Assembly (NCBI GenBank): GCA_029338835.1 | Contig: JAQYBD010000053.1 | Coordinates: 1-56,416 of the forward strand | Length of the DNA stretch: 56,416 nucleotides | Direction of reading: 5' to 3' | Origin: Selenomonadaceae bacterium | GTDB taxonomy: Bacteria; Bacillota; Negativicutes; Selenomonadales; Selenomonadaceae | Shown here: positions 45,451 through 54,787 of the stretch, piece by piece | How the letters are laid out: each line of letters starts with the position of its first letter | Position numbering within the stretch: position 1 is the first letter of the stretch | The notes under the pieces: generated by a model | What the model was told of the DNA's origin: nothing | Seen by the model: only the letters and a program-made list of their open reading frames with translations | Databases searched by the model: none | Translations under genes and position numbers: made by a program

Positions 45451-47106
45451 TCACATATGTTCCGGTGCTGATACGCCGAGGATACCGAGGCTATGGCGGA
45501 TCACATGGGCCGTGACCGTCACAAGAGCCAGGCGGGCTTCCGCCAGGTCATGTTCGACCCCCATGATACGGCACTTATTGTAGAAGCTGTGGAACAGCGC
45601 TGCCAAATCATAACTGTAACGGGCAATGCGCTGCGGAGCATAATCCGCTGCGGCCTTCTTTACCTCTTCCGGATAACTCTCGATCTTCTTGATGAGATCC
45701 ACTTCACTCTCATCGGTCAGCAGCGAGAGCTTCGGCGCCGCACTGAGAGTCAGCTTCGTCTCTTCCGCTTGACAGAAAATGCTGCAGATGCGCGCATGCG
45801 CATACTGGATGTAATAAACCGGATTATCGTTCGATTTTTTCTTGGCAAGGTCAAGATCGAAGTCAAGCTGGCTGTCGAGCGAACGCATCAGGAAAAAGTA
45901 ACGCGCTGCATCTGTGCCGACTTCTTCCATGAGTTCGTTGAGCGTGACGCTTTGCCCCGTGCGCTTGCTCATCTTGACCAGTTCACCGCCGCGGTAGAGG
46001 CTGACCATCTGCAGCAGCAGGACGGTAAGCTTCTCCGGATCATGCCCGAGAGCCTGCATGGCTGCCTTGACACGGCAGACATATCCATGATGATCGGCAC
46101 CCCAGATATTGATGAGACGGTCAAAGCCACGTTCATATTTATTATGATGATAGGCGATATCGGCAGCTAGATAAGTCGGCACGCCATTGTCGCGGATGAC
46201 CACGCGATCCTTGTCATCGCCATAAGCCGTGGATTTCAGCCAGAGTGCGCCATCCTTTTCATAGATATCGCCCTTCTCCTGGAGGATCTCGACGACTTTA
46301 CGCACGGCATCCGGATGCAGCGTACGCTCACTGAACCAGTTGTCGAAGGTCACATGGAATTTCTCGAGATCTTCCTTGAGGATAGCCAGCTTCTCATGAT
46401 AGGCTAGATCCTTGAAGATAGCCAGGCGTTCTTCCTCGCTCAGTGTCAGGTATTTATCCCCATCCCGGGCGATGATGCGCTGAGCCGTATCGATGATATC
46501 CTGTCCATGATACCCATCTTCGGGGAATTCGACGTCCTGCCCCAGGAGTTCAAGATAGCGGGCATTGACCGAGCGAGCCAGGTTGTTCATCTGATTGCCC
46601 GCATCGTTGATGTAGTATTCGCTCTCTACCGGGTAACCGGCTGCACGCAGGAGATTGACGAGTGCAGAACCAGCAGCGGCGCCACGGCCATGGCCGACAT
46701 GCAGCAGCCCCGTCGGATTGGCACTGACATACTCCACCTGGATTTTCGGCGCAGCCATCTTCGGCAGATTGCCAAATGATTCACCAGCCGCCAGGATGGC
46801 CTGGAAGTTATCATAAAGCACATTGCCCTTCAGATAGAAATTCAGGAAGCCCGGACCGGCAATCTGCGTATGGTCAAGCCAGTCCCCCGAAATGCGCTTG
46901 GCAAGTTCTTCAGCAATCTGGCGCGGGTTCTTATGGAATACGCGGGCCGACTGCATGGCAAAGTTGGTGGCAAAATCACCAAACTCTTTCTGCGGCGGTA
47001 CCTCCAGCACGACCTGCGGCAGCTCCCCAGCCGGGAATACCCCTTCCTCCACAGCAGCCTGTGCGGCCTCTTTGATGGCCTTTGTCAAAATCTCTTTGAT
47101 CTCCAA
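45451..47106 (-). CDS. argS: arginyl-tRNA synthetase
   Basis: 551 residues. The class I HIGH motif appears as HVGHGRGAAAGSAL near residue 125 and the second as KMSKRTGQ near 360. The N-terminal additional domain (Add-1, about 1-100) and the C-terminal DALR anticodon-binding domain (YAPQRIARYSYDLAALFHSF) are present. It charges tRNA-Arg. It follows a DUF1934 gene, a common Firmicutes pairing, and precedes the rpoE-like gene by 52 bp. Confidence 0.97.
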   Translation of the reverse strand: MEIKEILTKAIKEAAQAAVEEGVFPAGELPQVVLEVPPQKEFGDFATNFAMQSARVFHKNPRQIAEELAKRISGDWLDHTQIAGPGFLNFYLKGNVLYDNFQAILAAGESFGNLPKMAAPKIQVEYVSANPTGLLHVGHGRGAAAGSALVNLLRAAGYPVESEYYINDAGNQMNNLARSVNARYLELLGQDVEFPEDGYHGQDIIDTAQRIIARDGDKYLTLSEEERLAIFKDLAYHEKLAILKEDLEKFHVTFDNWFSERTLHPDAVRKVVEILQEKGDIYEKDGALWLKSTAYGDDKDRVVIRDNGVPTYLAADIAYHHNKYERGFDRLINIWGADHHGYVCRVKAAMQALGHDPEKLTVLLLQMVSLYRGGELVKMSKRTGQSVTLNELMEEVGTDAARYFFLMRSLDSQLDFDLDLAKKKSNDNPVYYIQYAHARICSIFCQAEETKLTLSAAPKLSLLTDESEVDLIKKIESYPEEVKKAAADYAPQRIARYSYDLAALFHSFYNKCRIMGVEHDLAEARLALVTVTAHVIRHSLGILGVSAPEHM

Positions 47107-47232
47107 GAAAATTTCCTCCTATCCGGCGTTTGGCTGATCCCCAAACCAACGGGTCAAAATACAAAAGTCTGCCAGTAAAATCGAATCCATGCGCGATGAT
47201 ACAGGATTCTAGCTTGTATACCCAATACTCAA

Positions 47233-47703
47233 TCAAGGGGCATCCACACAGAGCCGCTTCCCGCCTCCATGATCTTCCTCTATCTCAATATGCAGCATGT
47301 TGCTGCTCTGGAAAGCACCATTGACAAAAAGATCATAGCGGATATCCACCATGCCCGCAGTTTCTCCTTCATCATAATGGATGACGAACTCTTCCGTGCG
47401 TACGGCCAGATTGATATTCCCATAAGGCGTGCGATACATGCTGCATTTTTCCGCACCGCATTCAAAACGCTGTTCCTGTTCCACGGTACCGCGCCGCAAA
47501 AGCGTCATGGCATCTCGTCCAATCTTCAGGATCGTCGGCGTCTTCTCGCCCTGCTGCAGGCTCTCATCATCGTAGAGTACGTAATGCTTGCCCCGATGAA
47601 AGTAGTGACGCCCTCTCGCCACGGTCAGGATTTCATCTTCCCTGCCCTCCGCATCGCGAAAGGAGCCTTTCACGCGTACAACGACCGGATTTTGCTCACT
47701 CAT
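47233..47703 (-). CDS. DUF1934 (YwiB-like) beta-barrel protein
   Basis: 156 residues. It matches the DUF1934/YwiB family by its calycin-like beta-strand pattern (VVVRVKGSFRD near the start, then YVLYDDESLQQGEKT and FVIHYDEGETAG) and by its place just upstream of argS. No catalytic motif, signal peptide or membrane segment is visible. Function is unknown. A good promoter lies just upstream. The gap to argS is 126 bp. Confidence 0.85.
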   Translation of the reverse strand: MSEQNPVVVRVKGSFRDAEGREDEILTVARGRHYFHRGKHYVLYDDESLQQGEKTPTILKIGRDAMTLLRRGTVEQEQRFECGAEKCSMYRTPYGNINLAVRTEEFVIHYDEGETAGMVDIRYDLFVNGAFQSSNMLHIEIEEDHGGGKRLCVDAP

Positions 47704-47735
47704 CCAGCTGCCTCCTTGAAATTACACTGTATATT

Positions 47736-47764
47736 ATTATATCTCAACGGGCGAACCTTGCCAA
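47736..47764 (-). promoter_or_regulatory. promoter of DUF1934-argS
   Basis: On the minus strand TTGGCA (47764-47759), a 17-base spacer and a perfect TATAAT (47741-47736), ending about 33 bp before the gene. Confidence 0.7.
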
Positions 47765-47811
47765 CAAAAATTTTAGGGAAAGAAGCGCGGCAAAAACCGG
47801 CTTCTTTCCCT
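47764..47811 (-). terminator. terminator of the flavoprotein gene
   Basis: AGGGAAAGAAGC pairs with GCTTCTTTCCCT, followed by AAAATTTTTG on the minus strand. It overlaps the -35 of the next promoter by one base. Confidence 0.85.
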
Positions 47812-47827
47812 ATCCGGACTGCAGATG

Positions 47828-49207
47828 TCACGGCAGACGGCTGAGGATCCTGCGTGCCACATAGACACCGCTGGCCGCTGCCTGGGAAAGGCCGCGCGTC
47901 ACGCCAGCGCCATCGCCGATGGCAAAGACGTTCTTGAGCTTCGTCTCGAGTTCCTTTGAAAGGACAACACGGGAGCTGTAGAACTTTACCTCGACGCCGT
48001 AGAGCAGCGTGTCGTCATTCGTCATGCCCGGTGCAACGTAATTGAGTGCCTGTATCATCTCGATGATGTTGTCGAGATGGCGCTTCGGCAGAACCAGCGA
48101 GAGATCGCCCGGCGTCGCCGCGAGCGTCGGTTTCGTGAAGCTCTTGCTCATGCGATGCGCATTCGTGCGGCGGCCTTTGATGAGATCGCCATAGCGCTGC
48201 ACGATGATGCCGCCGCCGAGCATATTCGAGAACGACGCGATGCGCTTGCCATACTGATGCGGTGCCTTGAAAGGTTCCGTGAAGTGATTCGAGACGAGCA
48301 GCGCGAAATTCGTATTATGGCTCTGCAGCTCCGGATTGCTGTACGAGTGGCCGTTGACCGTCACGATGCCATCCGTATTCTCCATGACCACGTGGCCATG
48401 CGGATTCATGCAGAACGTGCGCACAAAATCGCCGTACTGCTTCGTGCGATACAGGAGCTTGGCTTCATAGACCTGACTCGTGATATCGTTCCAGACTTCG
48501 TCAGGAACCTCGACGCGGACACCGACATCGACGCGATTGTTTTCCTGCTCGACACCGAGACGGTCGCATTCATCCGAGAACCATTCCGAACCGGCACGGC
48601 CTGGCGCGATGACGAGATACTCCGCTTCGATTGCCTCCCCATTCTCAAGTTCCAGACGGTTATCGCCCTGCCCGTCCGATTCGATATGAGCAACCGGACA
48701 TTCAAAGCGGAACTCCACCTTGTCCTTGAGGTATTCATACGTGCGTTCCAGCATGCGGAGGTTGTTCTCCGTTCCCAGATGACGGACACTGGCACTCAGG
48801 AGATGCAGATCATGCTGCAGGGCCAGACGGCCGATATCCGAGCCCTTGGTCGAATACACCTGTGCCGGGGCGCCATGCTTCATATTGATCTTATCCACGT
48901 ACTCGATGAGTTCCATGACCTCATCGTCTGGAAGATATTCATTGAGCCAGCCGCCGAATTTCGTCGTGAAATTGTATTTGCCATCCGAAAACGCACCGGC
49001 ACCGCCAAAACCGCGCATGATGCTGCAAGGCTTGCAGCCAATGCAACTCTTGACCTTTCCCGCTGAAATGGGACAGACACGATGATAGATGTCCTTGCCG
49101 CTTTCAAGCACCAGTACGCGCAAGTCCGGTCTCTTCTCGATCAATTCATATGCCGTCATCACACCAGCCGGGCCGCCGCCCACCACTGCCACATCATACT
49201 GCTCCAT
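47828..49207 (-). CDS. FAD-dependent dehydrogenase (COG2509-type)
   Basis: 459 residues. FAD-binding motif VAVVGGGPAGVMTAYELIE at the N-terminus and a C-terminal FAD motif NVFAIGDGAGVTRGLSQAAASG. A Cys-rich patch CPISAGKVKSCIGCKPCSI near residue 50 could hold an Fe-S cluster or redox Cys. It resembles uncharacterised dehydrogenases of COG2509; substrate unknown. ATG 49207 has GGAGG 7 bases upstream. It is preceded by a leader of about 150 bases with a strong hairpin and is divergent from putP. Confidence 0.83.
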   Translation of the reverse strand: MEQYDVAVVGGGPAGVMTAYELIEKRPDLRVLVLESGKDIYHRVCPISAGKVKSCIGCKPCSIMRGFGGAGAFSDGKYNFTTKFGGWLNEYLPDDEVMELIEYVDKINMKHGAPAQVYSTKGSDIGRLALQHDLHLLSASVRHLGTENNLRMLERTYEYLKDKVEFRFECPVAHIESDGQGDNRLELENGEAIEAEYLVIAPGRAGSEWFSDECDRLGVEQENNRVDVGVRVEVPDEVWNDITSQVYEAKLLYRTKQYGDFVRTFCMNPHGHVVMENTDGIVTVNGHSYSNPELQSHNTNFALLVSNHFTEPFKAPHQYGKRIASFSNMLGGGIIVQRYGDLIKGRRTNAHRMSKSFTKPTLAATPGDLSLVLPKRHLDNIIEMIQALNYVAPGMTNDDTLLYGVEVKFYSSRVVLSKELETKLKNVFAIGDGAGVTRGLSQAAASGVYVARRILSRLP

Positions 49208-49267
49208 AGGAAAGCCTCCATTCACATACCTGAATTATTCAAACCATTGAAATCGCAATAATCAGAA

Positions 49268-49364
49268 AAGGAGTCTCAGACCTGCCAATGCCAAAAAGCA
49301 GCACACAGCAAAAGAGCGCAGACTCCTTCAGCCCCCATCTCGGGTCATCTCCTGCGTTCAAACC
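49268..49364 (-). promoter_or_regulatory. structured leader (attenuator or riboswitch candidate) of the flavoprotein gene
   Basis: AAGGAGTCT (minus 49328-49320) can pair with AGACTCCTT (49276-49268), followed by TTCTGATT, giving a terminator-like stem with a 43-base loop. Upstream, CGCAG/CTGCG can form an alternative stem sharing bases with the first arm and enclosing CCC/GGG. I do not recognise a known riboswitch class. Confidence 0.5.
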
Positions 49365-49370
49365 TTATGT

Positions 49371-49399
49371 ATTATAAGGGATGCTACTTACAAATGCAA
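49371..49399 (-). promoter_or_regulatory. promoter of the flavoprotein gene
   Basis: On the minus strand TTGCAT (49399-49394), a 17-base spacer and a perfect TATAAT (49376-49371). Transcription should start near 49364, leaving a leader of about 157 bases. Confidence 0.75.
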
Positions 49400-49470
49400 G
49401 CCTTTTCATGAAAAAATCTATAAAAAGTGTTCACTATGCTATATTTTTATGCATACCATATAAATAAGTA

Positions 49471-49500
49471 TTGCATTTACCTGCTTTTCTCCCCTATAAT
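49471..49500 (+). promoter_or_regulatory. promoter of putP
   Basis: TTGCAT (49471-49476), an 18-base spacer and TATAAT (49495-49500), back to back with the promoter of the divergent flavoprotein gene, about 70 bp apart. Confidence 0.72.
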
Positions 49501-49543
49501 TGAACTATTCTTGTAAACTTACTGAGCAAAAGGAGGATTCATC

Positions 49544-51022
49544 TTGACACATGATCTTGCAATCATCAATACCTTTATATTGTACATTGGCTTCATGATG
49601 GCGATTGGCGTCTATTACTACCGGCGCACCCGCAATATGAGTGATTACTTCCTCGGGAACCGCAAACTCGGTGCCTGGGTTACATCCCTCTCTGCCGAAG
49701 CGTCTGATATGAGCGGCTGGATGCTCATGGGCGTACCAGGCTTCGCATACCTGTCCGGTCTCAACGCCGGCTGGATTGCTGTCGGGATTGCCATCGGCAC
49801 CTGGGCAAACTGGCATTTCGTCGCTGCACGCCTGCGCAAATACACGGAACTCGCCAACAACTCCCTGACGCTGCCGGAATTCTTGCAGAACCGTTATCAC
49901 GACAAATCGGGGCTGCTGCGCATCATCCCGGCCATCTTCATCCTGATTTTCTTCGTCATCTATACGTCGTCCGGCTTCGTATCGGCCGGCCGTCTCTTCG
50001 AGACCGTCTTTGGCATTCCCTATGAATATGCCATCTTCATCGGTGCCGGCTCCGTGGTCTTCTACACCTTGGTCGGCGGTTTCCTGGCCGTTTCACGGAC
50101 GGACTTCATCCAGGGCGTCATGATGTTCTTTGCCATCCTCATCGTGCCAGTCTGCGGTGCTATGGAATGCGGCGGCTTCGAGGCCACTGTCCATGCCATC
50201 CAGGATGTGCAGGCCTCCATGCTCGAACCGCTGGTAAAAGCCGACGGCTCTACGCTCGGCTTCATCGAACTCATCTCCCTCTTGGCCTGGGGCATCGGCT
50301 ACTTCGGTCAGCCGCACATCCTCGTGCGCTTCATGGCCATCCGCACCTCAAAGGAAGTCAAGCAGGCAACGCATATCGCCATGACCTGGGTCGTACTTTC
50401 TCTCGCTGCCGCCGTCGCTGTCGGCATGGTCGGCCGCGTCTACCTGACGACGCCGCTGGAAGGACCAGCCTCCGAAACCGTCTTCCTGGTCATGACGAAT
50501 GAACTCTTCCCGCCGATTGCAACGGGTCTTATCCTGTCTGCCGTCCTCGCAGCCATCATGAGTACAGCCTCTTCACAGCTGCTAGTCGCAGCATCCGCCT
50601 TTGCCCAGGACTTCTATCGCACCTGGCTGCGCAAAGATGCCGAGCAGACCGAGCTCGTCTGGATTTCCCGCGCCAGTGTCCTCGTCATCGCCAGCCTCGC
50701 CATCTTCCTGGGACTCAATCCGAACAACTTCATCCTCGATATGGTTGCCTATGCCTGGGCTGGCTTCGGCGCCGCCTTCGGCCCGGCACTCCTCATGAGC
50801 CTCTTCTGGAAACGCACGACGCGCAACGGCGTTCTCGCCGGCATCGTCGTCGGCGGACTCACCGTCCTCATCTGGAAGCAATTCGCTTTCTTCGGTCTCT
50901 ACGAGATCGTACCAGGCTTCCTGCTCTCTGCCATAGCCATCTGGATCGTCAGCCGCTGCGGCGAAGAGCCCGATCGTGCCATCCTCGAAACCTTCGAGAA
51001 AGTCAACCACAGCAACATCTAA
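49544..51022 (+). CDS. putP: sodium/proline symporter (PutP, SSS family)
   Basis: 492 residues with about thirteen membrane segments. SSS signatures include SDYFLGNRKLGAWVTSLSAEASDMSGWML, quoted here only by its key parts: the Na+ site region AEASDMSGW and the later ILSAVLAAIMSTASSQLLVA. GFVSAGRLFETVFG and WGIGYFGQPHILVRFMA match PutP closely. It imports proline with Na+. The start is TTG 49544 with AAGGAGG 7 bases upstream. No proline catabolic genes are next to it, so uptake for nutrition or osmoprotection are both possible. Confidence 0.93.
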   Translation: MTHDLAIINTFILYIGFMMAIGVYYYRRTRNMSDYFLGNRKLGAWVTSLSAEASDMSGWMLMGVPGFAYLSGLNAGWIAVGIAIGTWANWHFVAARLRKYTELANNSLTLPEFLQNRYHDKSGLLRIIPAIFILIFFVIYTSSGFVSAGRLFETVFGIPYEYAIFIGAGSVVFYTLVGGFLAVSRTDFIQGVMMFFAILIVPVCGAMECGGFEATVHAIQDVQASMLEPLVKADGSTLGFIELISLLAWGIGYFGQPHILVRFMAIRTSKEVKQATHIAMTWVVLSLAAAVAVGMVGRVYLTTPLEGPASETVFLVMTNELFPPIATGLILSAVLAAIMSTASSQLLVAASAFAQDFYRTWLRKDAEQTELVWISRASVLVIASLAIFLGLNPNNFILDMVAYAWAGFGAAFGPALLMSLFWKRTTRNGVLAGIVVGGLTVLIWKQFAFFGLYEIVPGFLLSAIAIWIVSRCGEEPDRAILETFEKVNHSNI

Positions 51023-51026
51023 AACC

Positions 51027-51056
51027 AAGCTGCCGTCTCCAGACGGCAGCTTTTTT
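51027..51056 (+). terminator. terminator of putP
   Basis: AAGCTGCCGTCT pairs with AGACGGCAGCTT around CC, followed by TTTTTT, 5 bp after the putP stop. Confidence 0.92.
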
Positions 51057-51078
51057 ATTTCTGCAAGGACCAGCAAGC

Positions 51079-51264
51079 AGGGCAGGGCCGGGCAAAAGCG
51101 GAGCGTTGTCGCGCTGCGTGAAGAATTGATTTTTTTCCTGCCAGGCCCCTGCCAAAAGAGCGTCGTTCAAGCAAAGCGCGTTTCGTTCTTTTGGCAGGAT
51201 ACATTGAAAGGAAAAAAATCGATTCAGAAGCCCGACTTCGTGAAGCGTTGCCCGGCCCTGCCCT
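51079..51264. repeat. 186-bp nested inverted-repeat element
   Basis: Three pairs of arms are nested: an outer perfect 17-bp pair (51079-51095 with 51248-51264), a middle 15-base pair with one mismatch (51124-51138 with 51210-51224) and an inner 15-base pair with one mismatch (51148-51162 with 51184-51198), around a 21-base loop. It fills the 243-bp gap between the putP terminator and the next terminator and encodes no plausible protein. It could be a miniature inverted-repeat transposable element, an intergenic repeat unit or a structured RNA. Confidence 0.8.
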
Positions 51265-51299
51265 CTGTTTCTTTAAGAAGGATGCGTATTATGATATAA

Positions 51300-51332
51300 C
51301 AAGATCCGCTGCCCAAGTGACAGCGGATCTTG
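51300..51332 (-). terminator. terminator of permease paralogue 2
   Basis: AAGATCCGCTG pairs with CAGCGGATCTT around a 9-base loop. The minus-strand tail TTGTTATATC is only moderately T-rich. Confidence 0.75.
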
Positions 51333-51356
51333 ACATATATTCACCTGTATGACGGC

Positions 51357-52640
51357 TCAAAGATAACGCAGCCAGACGTACACATTCGAAATCAGGATGG
51401 TCAAGAGCATGACGGGGAAGGCAATCTTCATGAAGCCCAGGAACGAGATCTGTTTGCCGCGCTGGGCAGCCATCGAAGCGACGACCACATTGGCACTCGC
51501 ACCGATCAGCGTGCCATTGCCGCCGAGGCAGGCACCGAGCGATAACGACCACCAGATCGGATCGAGGTTCGCGATGCCCATCTGGCCCATATCCTGGATC
51601 AAAGGGATCAGCGTCGCGACAAACGGGATATTATCGATGAACGCCGAAGCTACAGCACTCATCCACAGTACCAGCATAGCCGTCGCACTGACACTGCCGC
51701 TCGTCAGTTTCATCGCCTCAGCGGCCAGCATCTTGATGACACCGGTCTCCACCAGGGCGCCGACCAGTACGAAAAGTCCAGCAAAGAAGAAGATAGCCAG
51801 CCACTCAACCTTGGAAAGCACCTTCGCGATCATGCTCTCATTGCGCGTATACGTGATGAGCAGCAGCAGGCCCGCACCCGAAAGTGCTGCCGTAGCCGTC
51901 TGCAGCCCCAGCTTATCGTGGCAGACAAACAGACTGATCGTGACGAAGATGACAAACAGGCACTTCTTCAAGAGCTGTGGGTTCGCGATCTGGCTCTTGG
52001 CATTGAGGCGCATGACGCGCTCCTGGAGATCCGGCTGCGTACGAAGCTCACGGCCATAGATACCGATGAGCAGGAGTTCCACCACGATGAAGATCAATAT
52101 ACAGATGCCTGTCAGATTGCTGACGAAATCCATGAAATTCAAACCAACGGCACTGCCGATCATGATGTTCGGCGGGTCACCAATGAGCGTAGCTGTGCCG
52201 CCGATGTTCGACGAAAGGATCTGTGAGATCAAGTACGGCTTGACGTCTACTTTAAGCTGCGCCGTGATGCTGAAAGTGATTGGTACCGTCAGGAGTACGG
52301 TCGTAACGTTATCGAGCAGCGCTGAGCAGACCATCGTCAGCGCCGAAAGAGCGATGAGCAGAGCAATCGGCCGAGCCTTGACCTTCTTGGCAGACCAGAT
52401 GGCCAGGAAATTGAAGAGTCCCGTCTCACTCGTGATATTCACGATGATCATCATGCCCATGAGGAGTCCCAGCGTATTGAAATCAATATGACGAATCGCT
52501 GTATCCTGGTCAATGATACCAAAAAGGATCATCAGCATAGCACCGCAGATACCGACAATCGTACGATGCACTTTCTCGGAAATGATTAACGCATACGCGA
52601 CCACGAAGATCGTGATGGCAATAGTGGTTGAGCTAACCAA
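51357..52640 (-). CDS. ArsB/NhaD-type permease, paralogue 2
   Basis: 427 residues, the same length as the protein at 14295-15578 and clearly its paralogue: SEKVHRTIVGICGAML, SALLDNVTTVLLTVP, SSNIGGTATLIGDPPNIM, SAFIDNIPFVATLIPL and GNGTLIGASANVVVA recur in the same order. About eleven membrane segments. Substrate is unknown (Na+/H+ exchange, oxyanion or organic anion). The start is TTG 52640 with AAGGAAG upstream. Unlike paralogue 1 it has no long leader; it lies 36 bp after a small gene and may be co-transcribed with glnS. Confidence 0.85.
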   Translation of the reverse strand: MVSSTTIAITIFVVAYALIISEKVHRTIVGICGAMLMILFGIIDQDTAIRHIDFNTLGLLMGMMIIVNITSETGLFNFLAIWSAKKVKARPIALLIALSALTMVCSALLDNVTTVLLTVPITFSITAQLKVDVKPYLISQILSSNIGGTATLIGDPPNIMIGSAVGLNFMDFVSNLTGICILIFIVVELLLIGIYGRELRTQPDLQERVMRLNAKSQIANPQLLKKCLFVIFVTISLFVCHDKLGLQTATAALSGAGLLLLITYTRNESMIAKVLSKVEWLAIFFFAGLFVLVGALVETGVIKMLAAEAMKLTSGSVSATAMLVLWMSAVASAFIDNIPFVATLIPLIQDMGQMGIANLDPIWWSLSLGACLGGNGTLIGASANVVVASMAAQRGKQISFLGFMKIAFPVMLLTILISNVYVWLRYL

Positions 52641-52676
52641 GAAAATCCACTTCCTTCTCTCTTACTGCTTGTACTT

Positions 52677-52982
52677 TTACTGTTTGTACTTTGGGATCAA
52701 GACAATACGTTCTCCATCCCGCTGGATCTTGAAGGTATACGACTTGACGCCGTCACGGAAAAGTTCCATCTTCAGCTGCAGCAGCGCACGCCCCAATTCA
52801 TCCGTAAGCTGTGGCGTAAATCCGGCACGGGACAGTTCAGCGGGGACTGGAGCCTCCGCTGTTTCCTGGCGTTTTTTCTTCACCTTCTGCTCCGCGTGCA
52901 CGAAATGGTCTTCAATGGACATATCCTCGACATAATCCTTGAACATATCCTTATCCGTCAGGTTCTTTGGTATCTTTGACAT
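52677..52982 (-). CDS. small hypothetical protein
   Basis: 101 residues, no family recognised. It begins MSKIPKNLTDKDMFKDYVED, has a Lys-rich middle (HAEQKVKKKRQET), and ends in a beta-like segment (SYTFKIQRDGERIVLIPKYK). There is no signal peptide, Cys or membrane helix. ATG 52982 has AGAGG 7 bases upstream; the longer frame to 53063 overlaps the glnS end and is unconvincing. It lies between glnS and permease paralogue 2, probably on the same transcript. Confidence 0.7.
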   Translation of the reverse strand: MSKIPKNLTDKDMFKDYVEDMSIEDHFVHAEQKVKKKRQETAEAPVPAELSRAGFTPQLTDELGRALLQLKMELFRDGVKSYTFKIQRDGERIVLIPKYKQ

Positions 52983-53059
52983 TCTCATCCCTCTTTCCTC
53001 TGAAACAGGCACATAGCGGAGAGCAGCGCCTGCCGCTGGCTCTCCACACGGACAGGGAC

Positions 53060-54736
53060 TCACTTGGCGTTGACTTTTGCCCAGCTGTCACGCAAGCCGA
53101 CTACACGGTTGAATACCAGGTGATCCGGCGTCGTATCAGGATCCACGACAAAATAACCGACGCGCAGGAACTGGTAATGCGTGCCTGCAGCAGTAAGCTT
53201 CAACGAAGGCTCCACCATCGCATGTTCGATGACCTGGAGCGAGTCCTTGTTGAGTGCTGCGATGAAATCTTTTGGCACATTGCCATTCTCATCCGTTTCA
53301 ATGAGGTAGTCATAGAGACGCACCTCCGCATCGAGTGCCGTCTTCTCTGCCACCCAGTGAATCGTGCCTTTGATCTTGCGGCCCGCCGTCTTGCCGCCCG
53401 TCTTCGAATCGAGATCCGCCGTGCAGTGCAGTTCCACCACATTGCCCTGCTCATCTTTGACGACTTCGTCGCACTTGATGATATAGGCGTGCTTGAGGCG
53501 CACCTCTCCGCCCGGTTTGAGACGGAAATACTTCTTGGGCGGCTCCTCCATGAAGTCCTCCTGCTCGATGTAGAGCGTGCGGGAGAACGGCACGAAGCGA
53601 TGGCCGCCGTGTACCGGGTTGTTGTCAGCGAGCAGCCATTCCTCTTTGTCCTCCGGATAGTTCGTGATGACGACCTTCAGCGGATGCAGCACAGCCATGA
53701 CACGATCCGCATTCTCGTTGAGATCAGCGCGGACTTCATGCTCGAGCATCGCTACATCGACGATGCTGTCGGCCTTGGCCACGCCAATCTCCCTGCAGAA
53801 ATTGCGGATGGCAGCCGGCGTGTAGCCGCGACGGCGCAGACCCGAGATGGTCGGCATGCGCGGGTCGTCCCAGCCGCGCACATAACCTTCTTCGACCAAC
53901 TGGCGCAGCTTGCGTTTGCTCGTGACCGTATTCGTGAGGTTCAAACGGGCAAACTCGATCTGACGCGGGCGCGTATTCGGGTCAAAATCCAGAGAATCGA
54001 GCAGCCAATCATAGAACGGGCGATGCTCCTCAAACTCCAGGGTGCAGACCGAATGCGTGATTCCCTCGATGGCATCGGAAAGCGGATGCGCAAAATCATA
54101 CATCGGATAGATGCACCACTTGTCGCCGGTACGATGATGATGCGCATGCGCGATGCGGTAAATGACGGTATCGCGCATGACGAGGTTCGGCGAAGCCATG
54201 TCTATCTTCGCGCGCAGCACCTTCTCCCCATCAGCAAACTCACCGGCTTTCATCCGGGCAAACAGATCCAGATTCTCCTCGATGCTGCGGTTGCGATACG
54301 GGCTCTCCTTGCCCGGCTCCGTCAGCGTGCCGCGATACGCTTTGATTTCTTCAGCCGAAAGATCATCCACGTAAGCCAGGCCCTTCTTGATGAGTGTTAC
54401 AGCAAAGTCGTACAGCTTATCAAAATAATCGGAAGCGTAGAATTTGCGGTTGCCCCAGCTGAAGCCCAGCCAGCGGATATCTTCCTGGATGGAATCTACA
54501 TATTCCGTATCTTCCTTCGTCGGATTCGTGTCATCGAAACGCAAATTGCAGAGCCCATGGTTGTAATCAGCAAGACCAAAATTCAGGCAAATGGACTTCG
54601 CGTGACCAATGTGAAGATATCCGTTCGGTTCCGGTGGGAATCGCGTGTGGATGCCCTCCGTATATTTGCCATTCTTGAGGTCTTCTTCGATCATGTTCTG
54701 AATGAAGTTCGAAGCCATGGTAATCTTTTCTGCCAT
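53060..54736 (-). CDS. glnS: glutaminyl-tRNA synthetase
   Basis: 558 residues. The HIGH motif ([10 protein letters not shown]) is at 42-45 and the KMSKS equivalent reads TVTSKRKL near residue 270, where E. coli has VMSKRKL. The body matches class Ic GlnRS, with two C-terminal beta-barrel anticodon-binding domains. It charges tRNA-Gln directly, so this organism need not rely on GluRS plus GatCAB for glutamine; many Firmicutes lack GlnRS. It follows the HD-domain gene by 51 bp. Confidence 0.96.
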   Translation of the reverse strand: MAEKITMASNFIQNMIEEDLKNGKYTEGIHTRFPPEPNGYLHIGHAKSICLNFGLADYNHGLCNLRFDDTNPTKEDTEYVDSIQEDIRWLGFSWGNRKFYASDYFDKLYDFAVTLIKKGLAYVDDLSAEEIKAYRGTLTEPGKESPYRNRSIEENLDLFARMKAGEFADGEKVLRAKIDMASPNLVMRDTVIYRIAHAHHHRTGDKWCIYPMYDFAHPLSDAIEGITHSVCTLEFEEHRPFYDWLLDSLDFDPNTRPRQIEFARLNLTNTVTSKRKLRQLVEEGYVRGWDDPRMPTISGLRRRGYTPAAIRNFCREIGVAKADSIVDVAMLEHEVRADLNENADRVMAVLHPLKVVITNYPEDKEEWLLADNNPVHGGHRFVPFSRTLYIEQEDFMEEPPKKYFRLKPGGEVRLKHAYIIKCDEVVKDEQGNVVELHCTADLDSKTGGKTAGRKIKGTIHWVAEKTALDAEVRLYDYLIETDENGNVPKDFIAALNKDSLQVIEHAMVEPSLKLTAAGTHYQFLRVGYFVVDPDTTPDHLVFNRVVGLRDSWAKVNAK

Positions 54737-54787
54737 CTGTTATCTCTCCTCGTTTTGTTATTCCTGTCCCCTGATCCAGCCAGGCAA

